Shown in pieces: positions 1 through 7,057 of a DNA stretch of 8,114 nt. How positions within the stretch are numbered: position 1 is the stretch's first letter; each line of letters opens with the position of its first letter. The notes below the pieces were generated by a model. The model did no database searches. It was not told the DNA's origin and saw only the letters and a program-made list of their open reading frames with translations. The DNA comes from Spirosoma sp. (lineage in GTDB: Bacteria > Bacteroidota > Bacteroidia > Cytophagales > Spirosomataceae): the NCBI GenBank assembly GCA_025351545.1, contig JANXVQ010000171.1:1-8114 (forward strand). Direction: 5' to 3'. The position numbers and the translations under genes are program-made.

Positions 1-210
1 TGAACCAACGCCGATACCGGCGAAACCAAGCTCGGCAATAGGCGTATCAATGACCCGCTCCGGACCAAATTCGTCCAGCATTCCCTGACTAACTTTGTAA
101 GCTCCGTTGTATTCGGCGACTTCTTCGCCCATCAGATAGACTAGGGGGTCCCGGCGCATTTCTTCCGTCATGGCTTCCCGCAGGGCTTCGCGGAATTGTA
201 TTTCTCTCAT
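1..210 (-). CDS. pdhB: Pyruvate dehydrogenase E1 component, beta subunit (N-terminal part; 3' end outside window)
   Basis: Seventy codons are visible, from ATG at 208-210 to the window edge; the rest lies to the left. The family forms the E1 heterotetramer with the alpha subunit and carries out thiamine-diphosphate-dependent decarboxylation of pyruvate, feeding acetyl groups to the E2 lipoyl domains in the cytoplasm. The N-terminus ([18 protein letters not shown]) and the following segment with [29 protein letters not shown] and GFAGIGVG are hallmark E1-beta sequences: the GEEV glutamate region contributes to the cofactor site, and the RVIDTPIAE block is nearly invariant. The start is supported by the usual family N-terminus. 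No clear Shine-Dalgarno site precedes it, which is common in Bacteroidota. A well-matched promoter lies upstream at 285-316. The beta subunit of a branched-chain 2-oxoacid dehydrogenase is the main alternative, but the sequence reads as the pyruvate type. Confidence 0.93.
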   Translation of the reverse strand, partial: MREIQFREALREAMTEEMRRDPLVYLMGEEVAEYNGAYKVSQGMLDEFGPERVIDTPIAELGFAGIGVGS

Positions 211-284
211 AATGAGTTCGTTGATTGCTTTTGGTTACTCATTCGGCCTTTTTTTGCACCTGAATGAGATGGCAGAAAACCGGT

Positions 285-316
285 CAAAATTAGGCAAAAT
301 GCCCTGATTCGTCAAA
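285..316 (-). promoter_or_regulatory. Predicted Bacteroidetes-type promoter for pdhB
   Basis: Read on the minus strand, TTTG (316 to 313) is followed after exactly 20 bases by TAATTTTG (292 to 285). This fits the Bacteroidetes sigma-ABfr consensus TTTG-N19-21-TAnnTTTG. Transcription would begin about seven bases further on, near 278, leaving a leader of roughly 65-70 bases before the pdhB ATG. The spacer contains a short palindrome, GGCA-AAA-TGCC (293-303), abutting the -7 element; whether it is an operator is unknown. The match and spacing are read from the sequence; activity is inferred. Confidence 0.6.
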
Positions 317-444
317 TAGCCTTTTAAGGCTTCTTTTAATACTGGTATTACCTGAGTACAAACGGCTATAAATGGACTTGGTTGATAAAGCTGGGTATGG
401 CTATAAAGCTGTAATTCGGGATAGCTTACTTCGATTTATTTTTA

Positions 445-2724
445 TTATCGTACTACCGCCAGTTTACCCGCTAACCCTTCCGAACCGTCGGCTGTAACGA
501 CCACCACCAGGTAGATGCCCGTTTGTGCCATGCGTCCCTTATAATCTCGAAGGCCCCAGGTAGCTGTGCCGCCTTGTGAGCGGGTTTCGTATACCAATTG
601 ACCACCCGCGTCAAGAATTTTTACTGTTGCGTTGTTAGTCAGACCGTTTATGCCGACTGTACCCGTAAAATCAGGTCTGACAGGGTTGGGGAAAATAGTT
701 AGATGGTTGAGTGTATCGACAGGTTCCGTTGCCGCGCCCCGATAAGAAACTAAATCGGTAGGCTGGTCAGGCGTGCCGGTTTCAATGAAGATCTTACCGC
801 TGATGGGTTCAATGGCCAGCGCCTGAATCGTATTATTTGGTAGCGGACTATTACTGGCCGTAAACGTATCCAGAAGCTGAGACCCATCGGGAGCAACATG
901 GTAAAGGCCATTGCGTGTTCCAAGCCATTTTCGATTGCCACCATCGACAGCTATTGCCGTGATAAGTTCGTTGGCCAGCAACCGACGCCGGTTGAGTAGG
1001 GGAGGTTGGGCATCTATGGCGGCATCGAAGGCACTGGCCGGGTTATCAAACACCGTTGGGCCGAGGTCTGTACCTACCCAAATAGCGCCGTTTCTATCTT
1101 TCGCTACTGCTCGAATAGTAGTGGTCAATAAGCCGCCCTGTCCGGTTCCGGCACCTAAAAATCGACTTCGGTTTGTTTGAGGATCAACAACTAACAGACC
1201 GCCACCCAAATCGGGCCGGAGCCACAGAAAGCCATTGTCATCAGGCACAATCTGTACAATATTTGTCTGGCTGACAATGGGAAATGACTGAAACTGTCCG
1301 TTGGCCCGGCGGACGTGTAAGGTGGCTTGTTGCGTAGTGGCCCGCCCGGTTGCAAGCCACAAATTTCCGTTGAGATCAGTTGCCAAACTGGTGATAAATG
1401 GGCTGATCGCAGCTGGTAAGGTAACGGGTGTAGCTATCTGCCCTTCAGTTTGACTCCACAGTCCGCTGCCAAAACTGCCCAGATAGAGTTTTTGCTCAGC
1501 TGCTAAATAAGCTGCTGAATTGAACCCACGCGTTAGTCCGGCAACCGGATTGCTGGCCCAGCGTTCATTCGGCACCGACAACAATTCGACGGGTGGCAGG
1601 TTGACTGTCAGGGTTGTTGCCTCCAGAGGGCCGGTTGGTATGGCCACCAGTGTTTGCGGATAAGCACATAATTGGGCAAACTGATCACGGGTTGGCCCTT
1701 CGGGTGCAATGCGCTGAAAAGTGCCTGATTTACCGCTCAGTAACCCGTTTTTGGCGTCGGCGACCCACACCGCGTTGCCATCGGCTATTATTTCCCGTGG
1801 GTCGGCAAGTAATGAACCGGTAAATGTCCCAACACCGGATACGGTCACGGCCTTGTCTGTAGCCAAAATCAAGCCTGATGAAACAGGAAATTGCCGGATA
1901 ATGGAATTTGTGAGCGGCTGCGTTAGTGTCCATCGGCCCGTCTGTCGTTCATAAATGCCCTGACCGTTGACCGTTGCCGATAACCGCCCCTGATTAACGA
2001 CAATTGACTCGGTTTGCAATCCGGGTGTGGTTACTGGTCGCCAGTTGGCAGGATCAACGATATTGACAGTAGCCGCAAAGCGCACCGAACGAAGCCGACG
2101 TCCGGTTTCAGTTTGCTGTACTGGTGCGGTCAGGGCATATAAACTATCGGTCGTAGCCGCCGTCTGAAAAATAGGGAGTGGCGTGCCGTCTGTTCGTTGA
2201 CTGAAATAGGTATCCCGTATTTCGTTCTTCAGCAAATCAAGCACCACAAGTCCGAAATCGGTACTGAGATAGGCGTTATTTCCAATTCGGTTAATATGGT
2301 TTATGCCTCGCGAGACTGGTAACGCAGCAGCCGAAACGATTGTATTCAAATTCGCGACTGTACCTGGTTCGCCGGTATTGGTCAGGCTTAAAAAATCCAG
2401 ATTGCCATTTTTGTAAGCAATAAGCATCCGTTTCTGGTCGGTAATGTAGAGTAATCGGCTAATGCCAACGTCGCTCAGGCCCTCCTGCTTGCCAATTGTT
2501 ATGGTTTCATTAGTGGTTTTGTCATAGTAGAAAAAACCGTTTTGTGTGGCCGCATATACTTTGTTCCCAATCACCGCCACCGATTGTCCTGACTGGTAAC
2601 TAACGTGAGTTTGCCAGGTGCCGATTTGAGCAACTGATGAATGATAAATGATAAATAATAAATGGAAAAAAAGTAACGAGCGCCAAAATGATGAGGGCAA
2701 TTTTTTAATCCACCATTGATCCAT
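445..2724 (-). CDS. porZ: PorZ, type IX secretion system surface beta-propeller protein
   Basis: PorZ belongs to the cell-surface attachment complex of the type IX secretion system (PorU-PorV-PorQ-PorZ in Porphyromonas), where it presents anionic lipopolysaccharide to the sortase PorU. From ATG at 2722-2724 the product has 759 residues, close to the 776 of P. gingivalis PorZ. Residues 1-33 form a signal peptide: K7, K8 and R15, then a hydrophobic stretch ending SSVAQ before IGTW. The mature N-terminus (IGTWQTHVSY, VYAATQNGFFYYDK, GLSDVGISRLLYI, LIAYKNGNLD, GLVVLDLLKNEIRDTY) is typical PorZ first propeller. Later repeats such as NGNLWLATGRAT, NGFLWLRPD, NGAIWVGTDLG and NRKWLGTRNGLY are two-component-regulator-type propeller blades. 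Residues 675-759 are a type-A sorting-like domain (IFPNPV...GIYLVVV...KLAVVR). The frame stays open to 2934 inside tdk, with ATGs at 2781, 2778, 2751 and 2748. I chose 2724 for the normal signal-peptide length and the AAAAAGAA just upstream. It is probably cotranscribed with tdk. Confidence 0.88.
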   Translation of the reverse strand: MDQWWIKKLPSSFWRSLLFFHLLFIIYHSSVAQIGTWQTHVSYQSGQSVAVIGNKVYAATQNGFFYYDKTTNETITIGKQEGLSDVGISRLLYITDQKRMLIAYKNGNLDFLSLTNTGEPGTVANLNTIVSAAALPVSRGINHINRIGNNAYLSTDFGLVVLDLLKNEIRDTYFSQRTDGTPLPIFQTAATTDSLYALTAPVQQTETGRRLRSVRFAATVNIVDPANWRPVTTPGLQTESIVVNQGRLSATVNGQGIYERQTGRWTLTQPLTNSIIRQFPVSSGLILATDKAVTVSGVGTFTGSLLADPREIIADGNAVWVADAKNGLLSGKSGTFQRIAPEGPTRDQFAQLCAYPQTLVAIPTGPLEATTLTVNLPPVELLSVPNERWASNPVAGLTRGFNSAAYLAAEQKLYLGSFGSGLWSQTEGQIATPVTLPAAISPFITSLATDLNGNLWLATGRATTQQATLHVRRANGQFQSFPIVSQTNIVQIVPDDNGFLWLRPDLGGGLLVVDPQTNRSRFLGAGTGQGGLLTTTIRAVAKDRNGAIWVGTDLGPTVFDNPASAFDAAIDAQPPLLNRRRLLANELITAIAVDGGNRKWLGTRNGLYHVAPDGSQLLDTFTASNSPLPNNTIQALAIEPISGKIFIETGTPDQPTDLVSYRGAATEPVDTLNHLTIFPNPVRPDFTGTVGINGLTNNATVKILDAGGQLVYETRSQGGTATWGLRDYKGRMAQTGIYLVVVVTADGSEGLAGKLAVVR

Positions 2725-2780
2725 TACTGGTTCTTTTTCGGTCTTCATCATTACTTCGGCGGCTTGGTTGTCATTCATCA
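2635..2780. repeat. 10-base inverted repeats bracketing the tdk-porZ junction
   Basis: TGATGAATGA at 2635-2644 is the exact reverse complement of TCATTCATCA at 2771-2780; the match extends to 12 of 13 bases (2632-2644 against 2771-2783). The 146-base interval holds the tdk stop codon, the candidate porZ starts and the whole signal-peptide coding region. It may be the trace of a small inserted repeat, or a chance match between low-complexity A/T-rich strings. No target-site duplication was recognised. Confidence 0.35.
2636..2663. repeat. Heptanucleotide tandem repeat inside the porZ signal-peptide codons
   Basis: On the plus strand four consecutive 7-base units are visible: GATGAAT, GATAAAT, GATAAAT, AATAAAT. 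Two are identical and each outer unit differs by one base. The unit length is not a multiple of three, so gain or loss of one unit would put the porZ start codons out of frame with the mature protein. The repeat encodes the C-terminal half of the hydrophobic core of the signal peptide (LLFIIYHSS). With only about four imperfect units, slippage may be rare. Confidence 0.7.
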
Positions 2781-3400
2781 TTTGCAACGTTCTCATAAGC
2801 CCACTCTTTCTGCCCTGCATCGTTGCCCAAGTTGAAACATCGTCGGCATCGGGCTTCGTAGCTATCGGTTTCGCCCAGAAGCACACGTTCCTTCGAGGGA
2901 ACCAGTCGATATGAATATTGCGCAATGTCGCCACAAATCACACAAATGGCGTGAACTTTGGTAACGTATTCTGCAATGCTCATTAACTGGGGCATGCAGC
3001 CGAACGGTTGTCCGGAAAAGTCCATATCCAAACCGGCAACAATAACACGTTTCCCCTGATTAGCCAACAAATTACAGATATCCGTAATGTCTTTATCGAA
3101 AAACTGGGCTTCGTCGATACCCACAACATCACAATTACCAGCTAATACTGGAATCTGGCTCGCTGTTTGCACAGGTGTTGAGGGAATAGTAAGAGCTGAG
3201 TGGGAAACGATATTTTCGTTGTGATAACGCGTATCTAATGCGGGCTTAAAAATTCTGACGTTCAGCTTCGCAATTTGGGCACGGGTGAGCCGACGGATTA
3301 ATTCTTCGGTCTTGCCCGAGAACATGGAGCCGCAGATAATTTCTATCCAGCCAGTGCGGAGATGGGGTGGTTCGCGTCGTCGGGAGGGTTCAATAAACAT
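2771..3400 (-). CDS. tdk: Thymidine kinase (type II, zinc-containing)
   Basis: Cytosolic salvage enzyme that phosphorylates thymidine to dTMP with ATP. The 209-residue length is normal for the bacterial/cellular TK1-like family. The P-loop GSMFSGKT is at residues 24-31. The Walker B/catalytic block DEAQF is at 96-100, with E97 as the expected catalytic base, and GLDMDF is at 123-128. Four zinc ligands are present as two CxxC pairs, C153/C156 and C185/C188. The region between them, ending ETDSYEARCRRC, corresponds to the lasso loop that covers the thymidine. All key residues are intact. The ATG at 3398-3400 gives a short basic N-terminal extension before GWIEIICGSMFSGKT; a later start is not obvious. 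The stop at 2771-2773 lies within the string ATGATGAATGA, so it overlaps possible starts of the downstream porZ frame and suggests translational coupling. Confidence 0.96.
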   Translation of the reverse strand: MFIEPSRRREPPHLRTGWIEIICGSMFSGKTEELIRRLTRAQIAKLNVRIFKPALDTRYHNENIVSHSALTIPSTPVQTASQIPVLAGNCDVVGIDEAQFFDKDITDICNLLANQGKRVIVAGLDMDFSGQPFGCMPQLMSIAEYVTKVHAICVICGDIAQYSYRLVPSKERVLLGETDSYEARCRRCFNLGNDAGQKEWAYENVANDE

Positions 3401-3567
3401 TAGTTGTCAGTTGTCTCAAAGTCAGTTACTTATCTTTTGTCAAATACATCATTAGATCGGCCGTTGGCTTAGTTCTCGGTCAGGAATCGCTTTTTTTAAC
3501 GTTATTTATACACCAAAACAGGTTTGCGACCGAAAACTTTATCTTTACAAAACAAAGGATTTTCCTA
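3401..3567. promoter_or_regulatory. Divergent intergenic region between tdk and the hypothetical gene
   Basis: The 167 bases must hold start signals in both directions. For the rightward gene, TATCTTTA at 3540-3547 resembles the TAnnTTTG -7 element with one mismatch, but no TTTG lies at the proper distance (the nearest, 3523-3526, leaves 13 bases). AAAGGA at 3554-3559 is a Shine-Dalgarno-like site eight bases before the ATG at 3568. For tdk, the minus-strand string TGTATTTG (3448 to 3441) is a one-mismatch -7 candidate with no good upstream partner. GTCAGTT occurs twice (3406-3412, 3421-3427). None of these is strong. Confidence 0.3.
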
Positions 3568-4851
3568 ATGTCGAACAAGTTTAACGCCAACGCCCTTACT
3601 GAATATAGCAAGTCCTACGCCCGTCGGATAGCTTCTGATTTTTTTCAGCATCAAGCGACTATAAGTGGGAAGCAAATTCTATCGCTGACACCTATTAACC
3701 AGATAAATCTGTTCGTTATCAGTAGTTTATCTGATAAATGGCAGGCTGATGCTGCTAAATTTCGCAGCCCTTATTTTGATTTTGCCGACGCCGATGTTCA
3801 GGAAGCGCTGCAAAACTTTATGAATGTTGTGTCGCAACATATCTCTGTTCGGCGCGAACACCTCGAACCGCTGTTGGCCGATGCTACCCGGCGGACCATC
3901 ATCATGATTTTCGATCCTCGGGCTTATTTCGACGATCTGTTACGTGGTCAGCCTGAATTCACACTAACGGCCGATGCGCTCAAGCAAATCATACGTTACA
4001 CAAAAATTAATCAGTTTATTCCGGCTCATATCATGCAACGTATGAATGATAAGCTGTTTGTATATGCCAATCAGGCACTGGTTTTTTTGGATGAAGCCTT
4101 AACGCAGCGGGGTCATGAACTAGAACATTACGATAAGTTTGTGGCGTTGTTTTCGGAGAAGTTACCAATGGATATATCGGCCTTGTTGCGAAGTCATATT
4201 CCGGATAGCATTCCGGCAGCTCCATTACGCTCTTTTTTCGACACGGCTACCGAGCCCACCGTTCCGCCAGCACCGCTGGTGGCTACAGAAACTACCGTAA
4301 CAGGAGTATTTGATGGAACCGGAATTAGCACGCCAGCTATACCTCCCCAGCCATATCCAACTTTTTCTACTAAAGAAACAGATCGTTCAGCTTCAACTGG
4401 TGGCGCCATGTTTCTCGACGGTGATACCGGACCGGACCCCGTTTCGCCCATCAGTCAACCGTCGCAGTTACCAACAATCGACCATACGCAGCCTGCTATT
4501 ATCGACAATTCACAACCTACCAGTTCGTTCGATACAACACCTACGCTAAACGATACCTTGCGGGGGACCATCTCTGATGAACCAGCCACAGTGGCTGAAA
4601 CGTTTCATCGGGCACCCATCGAGAGTATTGCACGCAGTATTTCGCTGAACCAGAAATTTCGGTTTATTAATCAGTTGTTCAATGGTGCTTCGAGTGCTTA
4701 TAATCAGGCTGTTGAGGAAATCGATACGCTAAACAATTATGGACAGGCGCTCGATTTGATTTCATACCGTTATGCCTCCCAATATTTATGGGATATGAGT
4801 AGTGATGAAGTAAGTGAGCTGGTTGAAATTCTGAAACGTCGGTTTTCGTAA
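3568..4851 (+). CDS. Conserved Bacteroidota hypothetical protein with linker-separated helical domains
   Basis: I do not recognise a function. The 427-residue product has no signal peptide or membrane segment, so it is probably cytoplasmic. Residues 1 to about 205 look mainly helical, with many aromatic and charged residues (FDPRAYFDDLLRG at 115-127, KINQFIPAHIMQRMNDKLFVY at 146-166). Residues about 212-345 are a low-complexity linker rich in Pro, Ser, Thr and Asp, with quasi-repeats such as TIDHTQPA and IIDNSQPT. Residues 349-427 form a compact C-terminal domain (SISLNQKFRFINQLFNGASSAYNQAVEEIDTL ending EVSELVEILKRRF). I recall this pattern, roughly LN-KFRFI-ELFNG followed by a terminal KRRF, from many uncharacterised Bacteroidetes proteins; that is memory, not a search. 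The ATG is preceded at good spacing by AAAGGA. The layout, two folded ends with a flexible middle, suggests a binding or scaffold protein, but that is only inference. Confidence 0.85.
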   Translation: MSNKFNANALTEYSKSYARRIASDFFQHQATISGKQILSLTPINQINLFVISSLSDKWQADAAKFRSPYFDFADADVQEALQNFMNVVSQHISVRREHLEPLLADATRRTIIMIFDPRAYFDDLLRGQPEFTLTADALKQIIRYTKINQFIPAHIMQRMNDKLFVYANQALVFLDEALTQRGHELEHYDKFVALFSEKLPMDISALLRSHIPDSIPAAPLRSFFDTATEPTVPPAPLVATETTVTGVFDGTGISTPAIPPQPYPTFSTKETDRSASTGGAMFLDGDTGPDPVSPISQPSQLPTIDHTQPAIIDNSQPTSSFDTTPTLNDTLRGTISDEPATVAETFHRAPIESIARSISLNQKFRFINQLFNGASSAYNQAVEEIDTLNNYGQALDLISYRYASQYLWDMSSDEVSELVEILKRRFS

Positions 4852-4942
4852 AGTATAATTGATTTTAATGTGTCTCTTTTGTGTTAAAATGTATTCTTTG
4901 ATGGTTTTGTTCGTCTAGACCACATAAGATTCATTTTACCAT

Positions 4943-4959
4943 AAAGGACTTTGCGAATT
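4943..4959 (+). promoter_or_regulatory. Ribosome-binding site and non-ATG start of the HhH/barrel gene
   Basis: AAAGGA at 4943-4948 is a good Shine-Dalgarno match, but it lies only two bases before the TTG at 4951. An in-frame stop (TAA, 4942-4944) excludes any start further upstream, and the first in-frame ATG (4987) would destroy the signal peptide. TTG therefore seems the best start. ATT at 4957-4959 has the textbook spacing but would lose the only basic residue of the n-region. Confidence 0.5.
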
Positions 4960-7044
4960 ATCTACCTGTTCATATTAGCCGGATGGATGGCCATAAGTCC
5001 TGCTTTTTCTCAAGCGAATAAGTCATTTTATCGAGATGCTGACCGGTCTGCTGATGCAATAAGCCGACAGTTGCAGGATTTATTCCCGGTTCAGACAGAA
5101 GGCATCGACTATCAGTCTGTTTATGATGCCTTAACCCAACTTTACGCCAATCCACTCGACCTGAACGTTGCTACTCGCGACGAACTGGAAGCAACCTATT
5201 TACTTACTGAGCGTCAGCTGAGTAGTTTGGCAACCTACCGTACCGGGTTCGGCGATTTATTGTCTATTTATGAGCTCCAGGCTGTGCCGGACTTCGATCT
5301 GCCAACTATTCGGCGTTTATTGCCATTTGTAACCGTAACCGGTAATGCAGGGCTATTTGGTTCGTTGCCTACCCCGACTGATAATTATCTGATTGTTCGC
5401 TACGAACAGCTTCTGGAGCAGCAAAAAGGGTTTTCGGAAGCAACGCCTGATACGAAAGGAAACCTCCCCACGCGTTATCGGGGTAGTTCCGGCCAATTGT
5501 ATGCCCGTTACCGATATAGTCGCCCCCGCGCTTTCAGTATTGGGCTAACGTTGGAAAAAGACCCTGGCGAAACAATGGGCTGGCAACCGTCGGCGCGTCG
5601 GTATGGGGCAGATTATGTGTCTTTTCACGCGCAGGTACAGAACCGGGGCAAGTGGCGAAACATTCTGGTTGGCGATTATCAATTGCAAGTCGGGCAAGGG
5701 TTAGTATTGTCGGCGGGGTTTGTGCTGGGAAAAAGTTCCGAAACTGTACAGACCGTTCGTCGACCAACATTGGGTGCCCGGCCCTATACCTCGCTTACGG
5801 AGTACGGCTATTTCCGGGGTGCCACCGCTACCTATGCTTTCCATAAATCACTCGATCTTACGTTATTCGCTGCCCGTAACCGACGGGATGCGAATATGAA
5901 TCAAGACTCTCTAGCCGCCATTGCTGCATCGCTGCAAACGTCGGGGTTACACCGAACCCAATCCGAATTTGATGATCAGGGAAGTTTAGTAGAAACAAAC
6001 ATTGGGGCGCATCTACTCTATCATAACCGCCAACAATTTCAACTCGGATTGACGGTGTTGCAGACAACTTTTGATACATTTTTTCGCCGACGTGATTTGC
6101 CTTATAATCAGTATGAATTTACGGGTAAGCAAAATCTGGTTGTTGGCATACATGGCGGTTATGTCTGGCGCAATTGGAATCTATTCGGCGAAATAGCCCG
6201 AAGCAGTGGTTCTGCAACAAATTCGGGCGGAATTGGGGCTGTTGGGGGGGCTTTGGTCAGCTTGACCAAAAAGATTGATTTAGCCATCGCCCTGCGTCAT
6301 TACGACCGAAATTTTCATAGTTTTTACAGCAATGGATTCAGCGAAGGTAGCCGGACAATTAACGAATCGGGTGCGTATCTGGGACTAAAATATACCGTAT
6401 ATCGCAAACTGACGTTAGGTGGCTTTGTCGATTATTTCAGCTTTCCGTGGTTAAAATATTTAGTCGATACCCCATCTAAAGGGTTTGATTATTTACTCCA
6501 GGCCCGTTACACGCCAAATAGAAAAACGACTTTTTATGCTGTATATCACGAAGAACATAAGCAGAAAAACCTGACGGTTGGTAAGATAAAAGACGTAGTT
6601 GGAACAACGCGACGGAGTTATGCGCTTAATGCCGAATACATACTGATGCGGGGATTATCGCTCCGGTCGAGGGTGCAGTGGGGCGGATTTACCTATACGG
6701 GTCAGTCAGCTTCGCGCGGATTTGCACTTGTTCAGGATGCCACGCTGGATTTTCGGAAGCTGAGTTTGAGCGGTCGGGTAGCCTTGTTCGGTACAGATGA
6801 TTATGATAGTCGTCAGTACGTCTACGAACGTGATGTGCTCTATGCGTTTTCGTTTCCGGCCTATTTTAATCGGGGCGTCCGACATTATTTACTAGCTCAG
6901 TACAACCTAAGCCGCCAGTTGACCGTTTGGGTGCGTTGGGCCAGAACGGACTTAACCAATCAGGATACCATTGGTTCTGATCTCGACCAAATTAATGCGC
7001 CCCACAAAACAGAAGTGAAAGTACAGGCCCGGTGGCGGTTTTAG
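4951..7044 (+). CDS. Helix-hairpin-helix domain protein with predicted outer-membrane beta barrel
   Basis: The 697-residue product starts with a signal peptide: R2, a hydrophobic run IIYLFILAGW, then SPAFS before QANK. Residues about 68-128 form a helix-hairpin-helix region (NPLDLNVATRDELEAT, LTERQLSSLATYRTGFGDLLSIYELQAV). It resembles the ComEA/HhH type, usually a non-specific DNA-binding fold, though such folds can also bind proteins. From about residue 145 to the end the sequence alternates short polar turns with aromatic, amphipathic strands (RYEQLLEQQKGF, GQLYARYRYSRPRAFSIGLTLEKD, LALRHYDRNFHSFY-like segments). It ends TEVKVQARWRF, with the terminal Phe expected of a BAM-inserted barrel. 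This HhH-plus-barrel architecture is familiar from Bacteroidota genomes but has no function I know of. TTG is the only start that keeps the whole signal peptide. The stop codon overlaps that of the convergent gene by four bases. Confidence 0.85.
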   Translation: MRIIYLFILAGWMAISPAFSQANKSFYRDADRSADAISRQLQDLFPVQTEGIDYQSVYDALTQLYANPLDLNVATRDELEATYLLTERQLSSLATYRTGFGDLLSIYELQAVPDFDLPTIRRLLPFVTVTGNAGLFGSLPTPTDNYLIVRYEQLLEQQKGFSEATPDTKGNLPTRYRGSSGQLYARYRYSRPRAFSIGLTLEKDPGETMGWQPSARRYGADYVSFHAQVQNRGKWRNILVGDYQLQVGQGLVLSAGFVLGKSSETVQTVRRPTLGARPYTSLTEYGYFRGATATYAFHKSLDLTLFAARNRRDANMNQDSLAAIAASLQTSGLHRTQSEFDDQGSLVETNIGAHLLYHNRQQFQLGLTVLQTTFDTFFRRRDLPYNQYEFTGKQNLVVGIHGGYVWRNWNLFGEIARSSGSATNSGGIGAVGGALVSLTKKIDLAIALRHYDRNFHSFYSNGFSEGSRTINESGAYLGLKYTVYRKLTLGGFVDYFSFPWLKYLVDTPSKGFDYLLQARYTPNRKTTFYAVYHEEHKQKNLTVGKIKDVVGTTRRSYALNAEYILMRGLSLRSRVQWGGFTYTGQSASRGFALVQDATLDFRKLSLSGRVALFGTDDYDSRQYVYERDVLYAFSFPAYFNRGVRHYLLAQYNLSRQLTVWVRWARTDLTNQDTIGSDLDQINAPHKTEVKVQARWRF

Positions 7045-7057
7045 ACCGCTTTCTTTT
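7034..7057 (+). terminator. Candidate intrinsic terminator spanning two convergent stop codons
   Basis: On the plus strand GCGGT (7035-7039) pairs with ACCGC (7045-7049) around the five-base loop TTTAG; a G-U pair (7034/7050) extends the stem. The T-rich tail TTTCTTTT follows (7050-7057). The loop contains the TAG stop of the rightward gene, and the downstream arm and tail are the last codons of the leftward ATPase gene. The stem is short, so strength is uncertain. On the minus strand the same stem is followed by GC-rich sequence and would not terminate. Confidence 0.45.

Noticed and set aside
364..411. Short direct repeats GGCTATAAA and ATAAAGCTG between pdhB and porZ
   Set aside because: They are 9 bases, A/T-rich and overlap each other's spacing irregularly; no regulatory pattern could be supported.
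406..427. Possible terminator hairpin downstream of porZ (AAGCT / AGCTT)
   Set aside because: The stem is only five bases with a 12-base loop and no T-rich tail follows in the direction of transcription.
911..1954. Plus-strand open frames of 69-89 codons opposite porZ
   Set aside because: They lie wholly opposite the strongly supported porZ coding sequence and show no family features; they are shadows.
2725..2934. N-terminal extension of the porZ frame, giving an 829-residue product
   Set aside because: The first 51 codons overlap the well-conserved end of tdk in another frame, and the extension places about 85 residues before the signal-peptide core. The 759-residue version fits the family length.
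4852..4950. Promoter for the HhH/barrel gene (TTTG at 4906-4909 with TTCATTTT 20 bases on)
   Set aside because: The spacing is right but the -7 box has two mismatches, too weak to annotate in an A/T-rich gap.
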